The notes under the pieces: model-generated
Seen by the model: only the letters and a program-made list of their open reading frames with translations
The model's database searches: none
What the model was told of the DNA's origin: nothing
Translations under genes and position numbers: made by a program
Origin: Hypericum androsaemum
Lineage: Eukaryota > Streptophyta > Magnoliopsida > Malpighiales > Hypericaceae
Assembly: GCA_963995505.1 (NCBI GenBank)
Contig: OZ023184.1
Span: forward strand, 18,350,228-18,414,227
Reading direction: 5' to 3'
DNA: 64,000 bases
In this document: in pieces, positions 21,559-34,044 of the stretch
How positions within the stretch are numbered: position 1 is the first letter of the stretch
Layout of the letters: every line of letters starts with the position of its first letter

Positions 21559-23034
21559 TAAAGAAAATATAATAAGATCTCATTCCAAGTTTAATAAAAA
21601 AAATAAAAAGATAACATACAAGTATTCAATAACAGAAAAAGATCCATAAAAAAATTAGAAAATAATGAATAAATAAAATAGACAGCTTATCACTTGCATC
21701 CTCACAACTGAAGATAGTAAGCAGATAGTTCATCAATTGTAGGTAGGAAATTTTGAAACAGAATATGGCTTTGAATGATATGTCAGTGTTGTAACTACAC
21801 AAATGAAGGTAGGAAATAAATGATTCATCAATTGAAGGTATAAAATTTTAAAATAGAAAATAGAGTAAATGATAGGTCGACTTTACAACTTTGCAAATGA
21901 AAGTAGGAAAAAGATAGTTCATCAATTGCATCTTCTCATGTAAATTACCATCATGTTGATTCACTATTTTCTTCGCAAGAAGTTCTTATGATTGTGTTTA
22001 GTGTGCGATTATATTTAAAAAAAACTTATATAAAAACTCACCTAGCTTAAAAAACCTACAACATTACTTCAACATATGCATATGTTACAACTTGTAACTA
22101 TATTTTTTTTCCTTTTTTGAAGAGAAGTTTGAGCGATTTTTCAACAAATAAAAACTAGTAAGTAAATATGACAAGATTTTATTCCATGTTTAATAAACAA
22201 TTGACAAAGCTAACACACAATTATGCGATAAGAGAACATGATCCATTAATAAAGATAAGAAAATAAAATGTACATAAAGCCTATTTTCTTTTTTTAACAT
22301 AATTATTGATAACTCAAAATTGTTAATTGCGTCACACGGAAGTAAAAACACAATTGGTATAATTAAGACACTGCAAGTCATCATTTTTAATCCAAAAATA
22401 GAAAATTTTAAATAGAAAATAAATTGATATTAAAGATTTTAGCATAATTTTATCTTTAATCTACCCCTAATCAAATTTTGAAATACAGTATGTCATGAAT
22501 GATAGATCGATGTTGCAATTTCACAAATGAATGTAGAAAATAGGTAATTTATTAATTACATCTTCTCATGTAAATTATCAAGATATTGATCCACTATGAA
22601 TAAGAAATTAAGAAATTATAAATCATTATTATTATTATATATATATATGGTATATTTCTGAAAAAACATAAGATGGCCATTGATTTGTGAGTACATAAAT
22701 TTCATACAAATTGCAAAACTTCAACATTGTCGATCTCATACCAAACATAAGATGGCTATTCATGAGACAACCATTTGACTTTGTCATATTCCTCATAAAA
22801 CTTCACAAATTTCTTTGTGAATTTATGACCATGTGAGTACTTTATGTTTGCGATGAATGATATATGATTATGCAAGATTTTTAATTTTTGAAGATGCCCC
22901 AAATTCTTTATTTCTTCTTCATACTCATTACATTGATTAATGAATGTATCACATACATTAGAGTCTTCATTATTGAGGTAAGTACATTTTAGGAATGGAA
23001 TTTTTCAAGTATAAATATCTTTTTTTTAATTCCT
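21510..23034 (+). repeat. 1.5-kb segmental duplication, copy B
   Basis: It is the partner of 2175-3700 in the same orientation. It carries a short (ta)n/(tat)n expansion at about 22627-22650 absent from copy A. The block equivalent to 3294-3560 is broken here by indels. Confidence 0.8.
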
Positions 23035-23497
23035 CAATTTGACGACAAGCTTCTGGAAGTTGTAGCGGGAAGATTGATAAGGCACTACAGATTCGACAGC
23101 ATATAGACTTCCATTGAGCGTGAACAGCTTGGGGTTAACCATAGGACCATTCAAGGATGCTCCAAACTCCCAAACAACAGACCAATGATAGATGTCGCGA
23201 AACCACATATTTGTCCCAGCTACGACGTAGACACGGTAACCCTTGATGGCGCACGCAACTTCAGACGCCCTAACACATATTTTTCTTGATTTGGAATAGA
23301 TGCGAGGTCTGCAGCAAAAATCCACCACATGATGTACGGGCAGAGAGAGTTCCTTCGTGTTGATCGCGTAGACACTCATGGTTTCACCGCCAGCACCATC
23401 ATAAGAGTAGGTAATCAAAACAAAATAGACCGCGTTCTTACCCTAGCGGGACCACGCCTGTCTTGGCAGCGGAAGCAGAATCCCCACCACACCCCCC

Positions 23498-23529
<32 letters not shown>

Positions 23530-23564
23530 CTTCAGACTTCGGATCCCTCTGCTTCGGACTCCAT
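23026..23564 (-). pseudogene. Degenerate copy 4 of the propeller-like gene family
   Basis: A candidate start ATG at 23564 (MESEAEGSEV) resembles copy 2. Coding then meets a stop and a 30-base G run, and resumes with WSR-stop-GKNAVYFVLITYS. The longest open part (23418-23026) has MSVYAINTKE, VHHVVDFCCRP, ACAIKGYRVYVVAGTNMWF, LFTLNGSLYAVES and YNFQKLV. This is the best-preserved copy and the one to use for a homology search. At least one in-frame stop near 23440 and the homopolymer make it non-functional. Confidence 0.5.
23499..23528. repeat. Poly-C tract, 30 bases
   Basis: Thirty uninterrupted C, in a wider C-rich stretch from about 23482. On the minus strand it is a G run with G-quadruplex potential, within the N-terminal part of copy 4 of the propeller-like family. 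Its length may be unreliable in the assembly. Confidence 0.9.
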
Positions 23565-23569
23565 TTTCT

Positions 23570-24677
23570 TGTTTCTTGGCGCTTTCCTCTTCGTCGATTT
23601 TCTTTCATCCTTAGGGTTTTTGCCGATGAACTGGAGACGAGCTAACCTCACCTTCTCGCTCTAATAACTGCTCCGTCGCTTTTTTTTCTTTCTTTTGAGG
23701 GGTTTCTGTTCGTTCCTCTTGGTCGCTTTTCTTTTTCTTTCTTTCTTGAGCGCGAAACATAGGTAATTTGATATATTTTGGTGAGTTTCTATTTCTATTA
23801 AGTTTACATATCCGTAAAAAGTGTAATACGTAGAGTTTTGATGAATGGGCTGAGGCCCAATTTGAAAAAAAGGAAAAGAACAAGTCTGCCAGACCTTTTT
23901 TATGCTTTCCTCTTATTGGGCTGCGCTCGCTTCCGCCTATTATTGGGTCGCTGATTCAGCCCAGGCCAAATCTGGAAGCCCAACGATTTGGAGATATCCA
24001 TAATCTAAGTTAGTTATAATTTATAAACAATCTCGCGATGTTAACATGTCCCTCAAAAGAATACTATAGGGTCAAATTTTGCAAGAGTAGCAAACCGAGT
24101 CACATGAAGACAATAACGAAGATGAGATCAAACTATTCTCGTATGAAGACGAAGACCTTAAGCCACAATATCAACAAGAAATGACCCAAAATAACAATGG
24201 AAACTATGGAAGAATAGAAAGGCAAAATTATACATGATTGGGTTTAGGTTGAGATTACCTGACCTCCGAATTCTACCTACTTCCACATATAGTAATTCTC
24301 ATACTTTGATCATCTATAATTATTATTATTTTACCTCTTTCAGAATCACAAGTTTCTTACTCTGGAATGGGTCATAACTCATGGTATTTTTTTCCCTGTG
24401 ACTAGCGAAATATCTCTTAGACAAAGGAAAAAATGATACAAAGATAACTTATAGATTATACTGATCAAAAGGTAATAATATAGTAACTTTTGAAGTGAAG
24501 GCGTTAGGCAATTCATCATTTGACGTCGGTAATAACCAACAGTTCTCCGGTCTAACGCGCACGCACCTTTCAGTTTTCTTATTTGGACTAAGACAGATCT
24601 GTTTTTATAATTTTAATTGGGGCTTATGTGTGTAACCTACGATGCGTTATTTTTGTTTTTGTCAGGCAGGCATAATA
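23570..24677. other. Intergenic DNA, no gene recognised
   Basis: It contains T-rich and AT-rich sequence and several short, unsupported frames. Nothing identifiable is seen before the LTR at 24678. Confidence 0.5.
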
Positions 24678-25115
24678 CCGTTGGAATTGAATGATAATTC
24701 AATATGGAGGCCTAAGGTGGAGGTCCAAAATGGTAAGGCCCAAGGTGGAGGCCCAATATGATCCAAAGTGGTATTAACACATCAGAAAATACAAGCTAGA
24801 CTCCTGTCCCCAACGCCTATAAATAGGCCCCCTGCCCTCATTTACATTCACTCAACTACAATTGCATATCACTTTTTCTAGCTTTTGTAGTATCTTCTCT
24901 CTCCCTCTCAAGAAAGTTCTAAGTATCTGAAGGTTCGCCGAGACTTCAAGGGTCGTTGTATTTTGAACTTGAAGTACAAAGTCGGTGTATCTTAGGGACG
25001 ATTGCCGTAGGCCGTAAGTATTGAATACGGGACAATCTTGTCTTACGGAGAAAGAGTCAAACTCATGCCTCGACTTAGATCCTAATCAAATATACCATAA
25101 TCCTCCGATTCAACA
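24678..25115 (+). repeat. 5' LTR of Copia 2
   Basis: Its right end matches the Copia 1 LTR end (caaca, then atcgtaaga). It contains tataaatag at about 24818 as a likely TATA element, and caatcttgtcttacgg at about 25034-25049, which is inverted relative to atcgtaagatgagatta just inside the LTR at 25116-25132. Confidence 0.8.
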
Positions 25116-25144
25116 ATCGTAAGATGAGATTACGTATATTTGAA

Positions 25145-28100
25145 GATGGCATCATCAAGCACTGCTGTAGCACTAGTCCCAGGAACTGTCCACGCCGAAA
25201 GGCCAGCAAAGTTCAATAGTACCGAGTTCAAGAGGTGGCGGCAGAAAATATCGTTCTACCTAACAATGCTCAACCTTATACGGTTCTTAAAAGAAGAAGC
25301 CCATAAGGTAGAGGATGATGAGGAAGATAAACAAAAGGTCAATGCTCTGGAGGCTTGGACACATAGTGACTTCCTATGTCGTAATTACATCCTGAATGGA
25401 TTAGACGACATCCTCTACAATGTCTATGTAGTAGCCAAGACTGCAAAAAAATTGTGGGATTTCTTGGAAAAGAAGTACAAGATGGAGGATGTCGGGATGA
25501 AATTTATTGTCGGGAGTTTCCTTGACTTCAAGATGGTAGATTCCAAGAAGGTCATAGATCAAGAGCAAGAGTTACAACTAATTCTACACGAAATCCATGC
25601 GGAAGAAATACACCTAAGTGAATCTTTCCAAGTGGTAGCAATGATTGAAAAGCTACCACCCCTATAGAAGGATTTCAAGAACTACCTCAAGCATAAGAGG
25701 AAGGATATGGGCCTTAAGGACCTGATTGTGAGAATAAGGATTGAGGAAGACAACCGAAAATCCTAAGTCAAGAGCAACATGACCAACTCTAAAGCCAATG
25801 TATATCTCGCTAAAAGAGGTAATGACAAGAAGACAAAAAAGCTCGACAACAGGCAGGAGAAGCAATAACCAATGAAAAAGATGTCCAAAAGGATCAAGGG
25901 CAACTACTTCAACTCCTATAAGCCCGATCACATGGCAAAAGATTATCATCTACCAAAGAAGGACAATCGTGATCGTGAGAAGGCCAATTTGGCTGAAGAC
26001 CTGTCTGAGTTATATCTATCCGCCGTAGTGTTTGAAGCTAATTTGGTGGATAACCCAAGAGAGTAGTTCATAGATACAGGGATAACCCGCCACATCTGCT
26101 CAGACATGGAGATGTTTTTGACCTATGTCCCGATCACCAGACAAAAGCTGTTTATGGATAACTCTGTAACTTCCAAGGTAGTCAGACTGGGTAAGGTAGT
26201 CCTGAAGCTGACCTCGGGCAAAGAACTAACCCTCAAGGATGTGCTGCATGTCCCACACATCCGCAAGAATCTAGTATCTGGCTCCCTGTTAAGCAAAGTC
26301 AGGATGAAACTAGTTTTTGAGACAGATAAATTTGTATTGACCAAAGCTGGTCTATTTACAGGAAAGGGTTACCTAGATAGGGGACTCTTCAAGATGAAAG
26401 TAATAACTGTACATCGTGCCTTTGAGGGCCATAATAAAGTTATTAATTCTTCTTATTTGACTGAGTGTTCTAACCTATGGTATGATAGATTAGGACACGT
26501 AAATTTAAACTCACTAAAAAAGTTGGTAAGTTTAAATTTATTGCCTAAAATAGAGTTTAACCCAAACGATAAATCTGAAGTATGTGTTGAGGCAAAAATG
26601 GCCAAAACACCTTTCTATTCAGTGGAAAGAAGTACTACACCTTTAGAGTTAATTCATACCAATATTTGTGATATGAAACACATGCAAACTAGAGGTGGGA
26701 ATAAATATTTTATCATATTTATCGATGATTGCATAAGATTTTGCTACGTTTATCTTTTGAAAGAAAAAGACGAAGCTCTAGAAGCCTTCAAAAGATATAA
26801 GAATGAGGTTGAAAATCAACTTAGCAATAAAATCAAGATGATTCAAAGATTTAGAGGGGGAGAATATGTAGCTCTGTTTGAGGAATTCTGCCTAGAAAAT
26901 GGCATTATACATCAGACAACTGCTCCATACACACCTCAATCAAATGGCGTAGCTGAACGCAAGAACCAAACTCTCAAGGAGATAATGAATGCTATGTTGA
27001 TTAGCTCAGGCTTATCCCAAAATATGTGGGAGAAAGCTATGCTCTCAGCTAACCACATTTTTAAATAAATTACCATACAAAAAAAGGGACGAAACTCTAT
27101 ATGAATTATAGAAATGTAGGAAATCTTCCTACGGTTACCTGAAAGTGTGGGGGTGCCTAGCTAAGGTAGAAATACCTCTGCCTAAAATGGTGAGAATAGG
27201 ACCCAAGACCGTTGACTGCATCTTTATCGAATATGCCTACAACAGTAGCGCATACCGATTCTAGTGCACAAGTTAGAAAACTTTAAAATCGACGAGGGAA
27301 TGATTATGTAATCAAGGAATGCAACATTCTCTGAGAATATCTTTCCAAACAAGGAGAGGAAAGACCCAAGCTCTAATAAAAGAGCTCATGAAGCTACTCA
27401 AAGTTCTCATCAAGTTGTTGAGGAACCTAGACGCAGAAAAAGGGCCAGAATGGTTGAGTCTTTTGGTCCAGATTTTCTGACCTACGTGTTAGAAAATGAA
27501 ACTAGTACAATCCAAGAGGCATTTTCTAGTCCAGATGTTCCTCTATGGAAAGAAGCTATCAACAGTGAGATAGAGCCCATCATGCAAAACCACACATGAA
27601 AAATCGTAGATCTCCCACCTGGTTACAAATTTTTAGGGTACAAGTAGATCCTTAAAAGAAAATACAAAGCTAATGGATCAATCGACAAGTACAAAGCTCG
27701 ATTGGTAGCTAAAGGGTTCAAACAGAAGGAAGGATATGGTTTCTTTGACACGTATTCACCGGTCACGAGAATCACATCTATTAGAGTGTTCATAGCTATT
27801 GTAGCACTCTATAATCTCGAGATACATCAGATGGATGTAAAAATAGCTTTCCTAAATGGAGAACTGGAAGAGAAGATATATATGAAACAACCTGAAGGGT
27901 TTGTTACTCCCGGATAAGAGAATAAAGTATGCAAACTGGTCAACTCATTGTGCGGGCTGAAACAAGCACTGAAGCAATGACATGAGAAATTTGACAGAAC
28001 AATGATGTCAAATAAATTCAAGATCAATGAGTGTGATAAATGTATATACATTAAAGGCACACCTGATGCTTACGTAATTGTATGTATATATGTAGATGAC

Positions 28101-28842
28101 ATGCTAATCACAGGAAGCAGTAATGATCTTATCGTGAAAACTAAGAACATGTTAAATAACAACTTTGACATGAAAGATATGGGTTTAGCTGATGTCATAC
28201 TAGGGATCAAAATCTCTAGGACAACTAAAGGAATTATCTTGTCACAATCTCATTACGTTGAGAATGTACTCAAAAAATTCTAAGATTTTGACAAACCTCT
28301 AGCTAAGACTCCGGTAGACCTGAGTCTACACTTAGCTAAAAATAGAGAGTACTCAGTATCTCAACTGAAATATGCAAGGATCATTGAGAGCCTGATGTAC
28401 TTGACAAATTATACACGCCATGATATTGCATATTCAGTTAGCAAACTTAGTAGATTCACAAGCAATCCAGTAACGGATCACTGGATAGCTCTAGAAATAA
28501 AACATACTTTGAACATGGTATACTTTATACTAGATATCCAGATATATTGGAAGGATACAGTGATGCGAATTAGATATCGGATACTAAAGACTCCAAATCT
28601 ACTAGTGGTTATGTATTCACCATAGGTAGAGGAGCTGTGTCCTGGAAATCCTTTAAACAAACGTGCATAGCTCAATCCACAATGGAGTCAGAATTTATAG
28701 CACTTGATAATGCAGGGAAAGAAGCTGAATGGCTCAAAAACTTTCTAGAAGATATTCCTTATTGGAACAAACCAGTACCTCCCTTATTAATACATTGTGA
28801 TAGGATATCAGCAATCGAGAGAGCACAAAGTTCTATTTAAGC
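25145..28842 (+). pseudogene. Copia 2 gag-pol, multiply interrupted
   Basis: The start ATG is at 25145 ([20 protein letters not shown]). Gag runs to a stop at 25665, the degraded zinc knuckle region is at 25900-25950, and protease ([11 protein letters not shown]) follows a stop at 26066. Integrase (26106-27068) includes [14 protein letters not shown] and ends in a frameshift. RT segments lie at 27702-28283 with an intact YVDD box at about 28095, and RNase H at 28395-28840. At least eight stops or frameshifts are visible. The last frame ends at the truncation point. Confidence 0.92.
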
Positions 28843-28869
28843 CTTTCCCAATCATGTATGAATCCGGTA

Positions 28870-29487
28870 CCAATTAAGTCGCTATAATTTTGACAGAAAC
28901 TAGCGGCACAAATCGACAGAAAAAATGACAAATGTATATTTTTAAAATAGCAATAACGCCAATCTGTCAGCTTTTCCTGATTGTAAAGTAAGTGGAAGCT
29001 GAAAACTATAGCTGTGGTGAACGCAAGAGATGACTTGAGCAGATATGACGGTCTTTCTGTATGGAGTATTATCATGAACGTGAATGCTTGACTCCTCTTG
29101 GTCAATAATCAGATCAAACGACATCATAAAGAAATCAGCAACAGTTTCTTGTGGGCAAGTGATTGGAGGCTCCGACAAGGCGATCACACAGTACCTCGTC
29201 CCAGCAACATGGAGGAGGAGGAGGAGCAGGCTCTGGATATTAATAGGAAGCTTATCATCCAAGTCATGCAAATTAAGGTCGACCTTCCGGGTATCTTCCA
29301 GGTGAAGCTAAGGAAAATAGGTCAAATGCGCAGAGCTTTTCAGAAGGCAAGGGAAGGAGCAACCCCTGATCGGGTACATGAAATAAATGGCTTCCTTGCC
29401 CCACTGGGCCCACACGCCCTCTGGCAGAGGCAGTGGCTGCTACCTGCACTCGTCGTCCCCTCGTGCCGTGGATGTTGTTCTCTCCAT
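28870..29487 (-). pseudogene. Degenerate copy 5 of the propeller-like gene family
   Basis: A start-like ATG at 29487 (MERTTSTARGDDECR) is followed by a stop, then PLPLPEGVWAQWGKEAIYF, the same N-terminal signature as copy 2. LHLEDTRKVDLNLHDLDDKL at about 29260-29310 is shared with copy 1. The propeller core is missing. It abuts the truncated end of Copia 2. Confidence 0.45.
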
Positions 29488-29729
29488 TCTTTTGGACCTA
29501 AATAAGATAGATGCACTAGGGTTCTTTTTTTATGAGTAACCTACCCCCTCTCTATTCTTTTATAGGGACTCTCTCTCTATTTTTTTTTAACAAAAAACCA
29601 TTCCGTATTCTAACACACCTAGTATCCTGATTAACTTAGGTTTGTATGGTGGATAGGTATACGTCTCCTAATAATTATACATTACTGTCTGCCAAGGAGG
29701 GACTTTTATTCTTGTGACCTGCAGAGATG

Positions 29730-30205
29730 GGGTATGGATTGGGTACGGAATGCCACTATTCTGAACCGTTTGGAATGAAGATTCGCGGAGACTTTTTTGC
29801 AAATATGCTAAAATATGGGGACCAAAATGAAAAAAGCCATGCACAAACACAGGCCGGATACAAATGCCATTATCACATAACTGCGCAGGCCAGTATCACA
29901 TAACTGCGCATGCCAGTATCACATAACTGCGCATGCCAGTATCACATAACAGTGCATGCCAGTGTGACCTTTTTACAAAAATGCTAAAATATGGGGGACC
30001 AAAATAAAAAAAAATTATGCATGCCATTATCATCAACAGAGACTTGCCGTTTTCACAAAAACAAATGCCATTATCACATAATTGTACTTGCCATTATCAC
30101 ATAACTGCGTTTGCCATTATCACATACATGCGCTTGCCGCTGCGGTCCCCCTTCAGTCCAAACCGTACAGAATCAATTCATTCACTCCGTACCCAATCCA
30201 ATCCC
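29730..30205. mobile_element. MULE-type MITE, 476 bp, 9-bp target duplication
   Basis: The ends ggtatggattgggtacgga and (read inward) gggattggattgggtacgga form inverted repeats. A perfect 9-bp duplication GCAGAGATG lies at 29721-29729 and 30206-30214. The interior has tandem copies of a 22-23-bp unit (ccagtatcacataactgcgcatg) on the left and ccattatcacataa units on the right. No transposase is present. It is related to 56498-56801 and 45458-45607. Confidence 0.88.
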
Positions 30206-30601
30206 GCAGAGATGATAATTGTGGGAATTTGGGATTAATCCTGGTTGTCATCAAGTATACCAGCATTCCCTCATAAAAAATCAAGTATACCAGCAAGCCT
30301 CATATGCACTTCGATTTGTGCGAAATATCCATAGGATCTACCATGTTTAAAAAAATTAATTAATAAGAACACTTCACTCTACTATTGTTTGTATCCTGAA
30401 ATTTTTTGTAAATCGACTGATTAGTCCTTAAACTCATCAAAATATTCCTAGTTCACCTAAAAAAATTACAAAATTATCTTAGGAAAAAAAATTGTCTTAC
30501 AAACCATCTATCTCCCTTTTTCCAAACAACCACTATTCAAATTCGTAACTCAATATAGATACGACTCTTTTAGTTCTCGCAATTCAAAGGACAAAGTGTA
30601 C

Positions 30602-31160
30602 CCGCCCCACCGGTGGACTGTTTAACATCTTCAACATCTCCTTTTACGAGGGGAACCCTGTCACATGCAACCCAACAGTCGGGAATCTCATATGTCTTTC
30701 TATTAGCCGCTTCCACGACGGGAAGAAGACGCCTTCGTTGGGGGCATCGGGAGTGATCATCATCGTAATTACAGGTACAACAGTCACGATGTTCGCGATC
30801 GGGATAATTTTTAAGGTGAGGAGGAGGATGATCTGCGAATCTCTCGCGTGGAAGCTAACTGTGTTTCAGCGGGAGCGTCATCGAGTGCCTTAAGGAGAAG
30901 AACATCATATAAAAGCAGGGACAAGATTGTTTACACGAGGACCAACGAATGTCGTGACCTGTACTAGTTTTTATTCTCGATATCGATCTCCCTTTTCAAC
31001 CACAGGGATCTTAGCACGGCATCTTGGTCGATGTCTCCCGGGAACCGGTCGACGAATCCTCTCTCGGGTAACGCCATTTTTTGTTAAGCAAGGGTACATC
31101 GTCTTTCATATTGCGAGAGTTGAACGAGTCATATCTATGTTGAGTTATAAATTTCAATAT
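30602..31160 (+). pseudogene. CLV1-like LRR receptor kinase fragment
   Basis: Frame 3 reads RPTGGLFNIFNISFYEGNP, then a membrane span VIIIVITGTTVTMFAIGIIF, basic residues KVRRRM and SLAWKLTVFQ. After a frame change it reads VIECLKEKNII and then a stop. This order (end of ectodomain, membrane span, SLAWKLTAFQ-type juxtamembrane, ECLKEENIIG-type kinase start) is that of CLAVATA1-type receptors as I remember them. The Gly-rich loop and the rest of the kinase are not readable. The fragment has no LRRs to its left. Confidence 0.75.
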
Positions 31161-31342
31161 TGAATGTTTGGGAAGCGGCGCTTGAATGGATTGGAAGATG
31201 AAATTTTTTTATCCTTAAATAATTTTGTAATTTTTAGGAGTATTTTTGGCACTTAATGATTTAGAAATTGATCCATTGATTTGCGAAATTTCAAAGACCA
31301 TACAATACTAACTTTTGTCCATTTAAAAAAGTGATTACTTCA

Positions 31343-31616
31343 CATTAAATTTCCTTGAAAATGTTTTATACTGTATAATGGTACAAAATTTAGACAAGTC
31401 AGAAAACAATTTGAATAGAAAACCCAGAAACCGACAACCAAAAAAAAAGTTGATCAAAACGCAGGAAAAAAGAAGAAATATTAAACAGAAAGCGATATCC
31501 TTTCCCACCAACCGTCTTTACTCCGGTCTCCTTATCCTTTATTCGCCGAAAAACCGGGGCACGCTCTTTCCGTCGTCTCGGCGCCGGCCGAAGCTCCTTC
31601 CGTCAAAGGCTCGGAG
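31343..31616. other. Duplicated 5' flank of RlmN-like copy 1
   Basis: It aligns with 46501-46780 (both begin cattaaatttc, then ttgaaaatgttttatactgt), so the segmental duplication starts at about 31343. It includes probable 5' UTR with a short upstream frame. Confidence 0.6.
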
Positions 31617-34044
31617 ATGAAGATGGGATGTGGAAGCAATGGCAGTACAAGCATCTGGACGGCAACGAGGCATCATCCTCCTCTCAATCCTTCCCAACAA
31701 ATCCTCCATGCAATTTCCAAGAAGACCACCCATCTCCCTCTCCTCCACTTCACCTTCCTCTCCGCCGCCGGAAACCGAAGTTGGTGTGCGTTTCTTTTGA
31801 TGCATGAGAATCCCGCATTAAGCGTAGTGCAAGAGTGGTGGACTTGCCTTAAGGTTTTGAGTATGATATGGCTTGATTATGTACTCGCACGACCCAAGTC
31901 AAAGCGCGTGCAATCTTCGGCCCGATGGTTCTCATTATTATTAGCCGCTATTTTGAAGTTCAATTGTTTCTTGTTTAGATGGTGGAGAGATGGAGTTTTC
32001 TGTGGCCAAGGAGGAGATGTCGAAGGTGCTTCTTACAGGGATGAGATACGATGAGCTCCAAGTATGTGTCTTCCACTTTTTTCAGTTTTCTGGGTTCTTT
32101 TGTTTTTTGTTTATCAGATGATTTGGAGTGGCTTTTTGATGATTCTGTTTGGTGATTTGTGAACAGGGTTGGTTACAGTCTCATGGTTTCCGGCCCGGCC
32201 AGGCTCTGATGCTTTGGAAGCGCTTGTATGGAAATGGGATTTGGGCGCAATGCGTTGATGAATTGCAAGGTAGAAACCAATCTTACCAGTGTAGCCCGAA
32301 ATGGTTATTAGTGGTCAAGGGTGGCTCTCAACCCGAATGTTTTTTCTGTCATTGTTACTGGTCTTATGGATTGATAATCAGCGGATCATCTTCTGTCTAG
32401 GCTTGAACAAGGTCTTGAAGAATTTATTATCGGAGCATGCTCATTTCACGAGTCAAGTGGGCTGATGAGTTGGTGATTGAAACGGTAGTCATACCTTGTG
32501 ACAGGGGTAGGAATACAGTCTGTGTTTCGAGTCAAGTGGGCTGTGCCATGAAATGCCAGTTCTGCTATACTGGCAGGTTATCAATCTCCCCCTTTTGTCT
32601 AAATACTGCAGTGTTTTTTCCTCAAAACTGCAGCTTTTTGTTTCATCTAAGCACTGCAGGTTAGCTTGCTTCTTTTCTTTGAGATGTGACAACTTTTTTT
32701 CTATTCGCAGAATGGGTTTGACTAGACAGTTGACAACGGCCGAGATAGTGGAGCAGGCTGTGTTTGCACGATGTCTCCTTGCAAAAGAAGTTGGATCTAT
32801 CACCAATGTAGTCTTCATGGTGAGTAATGGTTCAAGGCTGATTTTTCTGCATGAATATCTGTCTATTGTCTACATTCCACTAGCATCCGCCACGCCCTTA
32901 AGTGCATTGATGTTGTATGATGTCATGCTGTTCCTTTCCCCCAAGCTTCCGTTCAGGAGACTAGCTTCTTAGCAAATCCATAATTTTGTGACTAACATAT
33001 AAGAATATGGACTTGCAGGGAATGGGTGAGCCCCTTCACAACATTGAAAATGTCATCAAGGCTGCAGATATAATGGTGCACGAGCAGGGCCTTCAGTTCA
33101 GTTCTGGAATGGTCACTGTTTCAACCAGTGGGCTTGTCCCTCAGCTTAAACGTTTTCTCCGCGAATCCAGCTGCACTTTAGCTGTCAGTTTAAATGCCAC
33201 GACCGATGAGGTATGGAGCATTCAGGTTGTTCTTGACATTCTTGAGAAAGACTAAACATTGACTGCCTTGTTTATTCCTTAAAAAACTTGGCAGGTCAGA
33301 GACTGGATAATGCCAATCAACCGGAAATACAACTTATCCTTGCTTCTCACCACCCTTCGTGAGGAACTCGGTACTAGACATGACTACAAAGTTTTGTTCG
33401 AGTATGTAATGCTTTCAGGAGTAAATGACAGGTAATTCACTAACCATATGCATCTTTTGAAAGTGCACAATTCTAGCATTTCATTTTGCATATCAAAAAA
33501 TTCTCGTGTAAGGATCGATGCTTCAGCCAACAACTTCATGATGAGCGTTTTCTTCATCACTGTTATCGTCTTTGAGTGAGTTTCTTCCGAATATGTCATT
33601 GCTCACTGAACAGGTTTTGTGTGTACAGAGTAAATAAGCACAATATAACTGTTGTAGAGAATGCACGAAGGATTGATGAAAGTTTCCGGCAGTCTTAAAT
33701 ACTTGATGCTTGAAACAGCAAGATTAATCTCATGCAGTTCTGAATTGCTTCTGGTTTTCAGCTCTGATGATGCAAAGCGGCTCGTCGACCTACTTACAGG
33801 CATTCCGTGCAAGATTAATCTCATTCAGTTCAACCCTCACTGCGGTTCCCAGTTTAAGCCATCCAGTGTATAGACCATGATTAGGTTCCGCAACATCTTA
33901 GCCGAAGCTGGATGCGTCGTGCTCATGAGATACAGTAGAGGCAGTGATCAGATGGCTGCCTGTGGACAGCTCGGCAAACCCGGACCCGTTCAAGCTCCCT
34001 TGCTCCGTGTCCCGGATCGATTCCAGGTAGCTGTAAATGCTTAA
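31617..34044 (+). pseudogene. RlmN-like radical-SAM methyltransferase, broken copy 1
   Basis: It is collinear with the intact gene at 46781-49382, including exon-intron borders. The exon coding GLNK..LSEHAHF (32401-32460) is joined directly to the next exon by a deletion of the intron and parts of both exons. This gives an in-frame TGA near 32462. The last exon has TAG at 33871-33873 where the sister has GAG. The iron-sulphur motif [15 protein letters not shown] and the C-terminal AACGQL are still readable. The fragment could be transcribed, but cannot give a full enzyme. Confidence 0.88.

Larger units (their letters stand above)
24678..28842 (+). mobile_element. Copia LTR retrotransposon 2, 3'-truncated
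   Basis: It is the same family as Copia 1, in opposite orientation. A 5' LTR (24678-25115, ending cctccgattcaaca) is followed by gag-pol homologous along its length to Copia 1. The match stops inside RNase H at IERAQSSI (28840), and no 3' LTR, polypurine tract or target duplication follows. The element is therefore an older, truncated insertion. The LTR starts (c/t)gttggaattg, close to the expected TGTTG end. Confidence 0.88.

Noticed and set aside
29874..29965. Short regularly spaced repeats resembling a CRISPR array
   Set aside because: The repeats are directly tandem without unique spacers, inside a plant MITE with target duplications.
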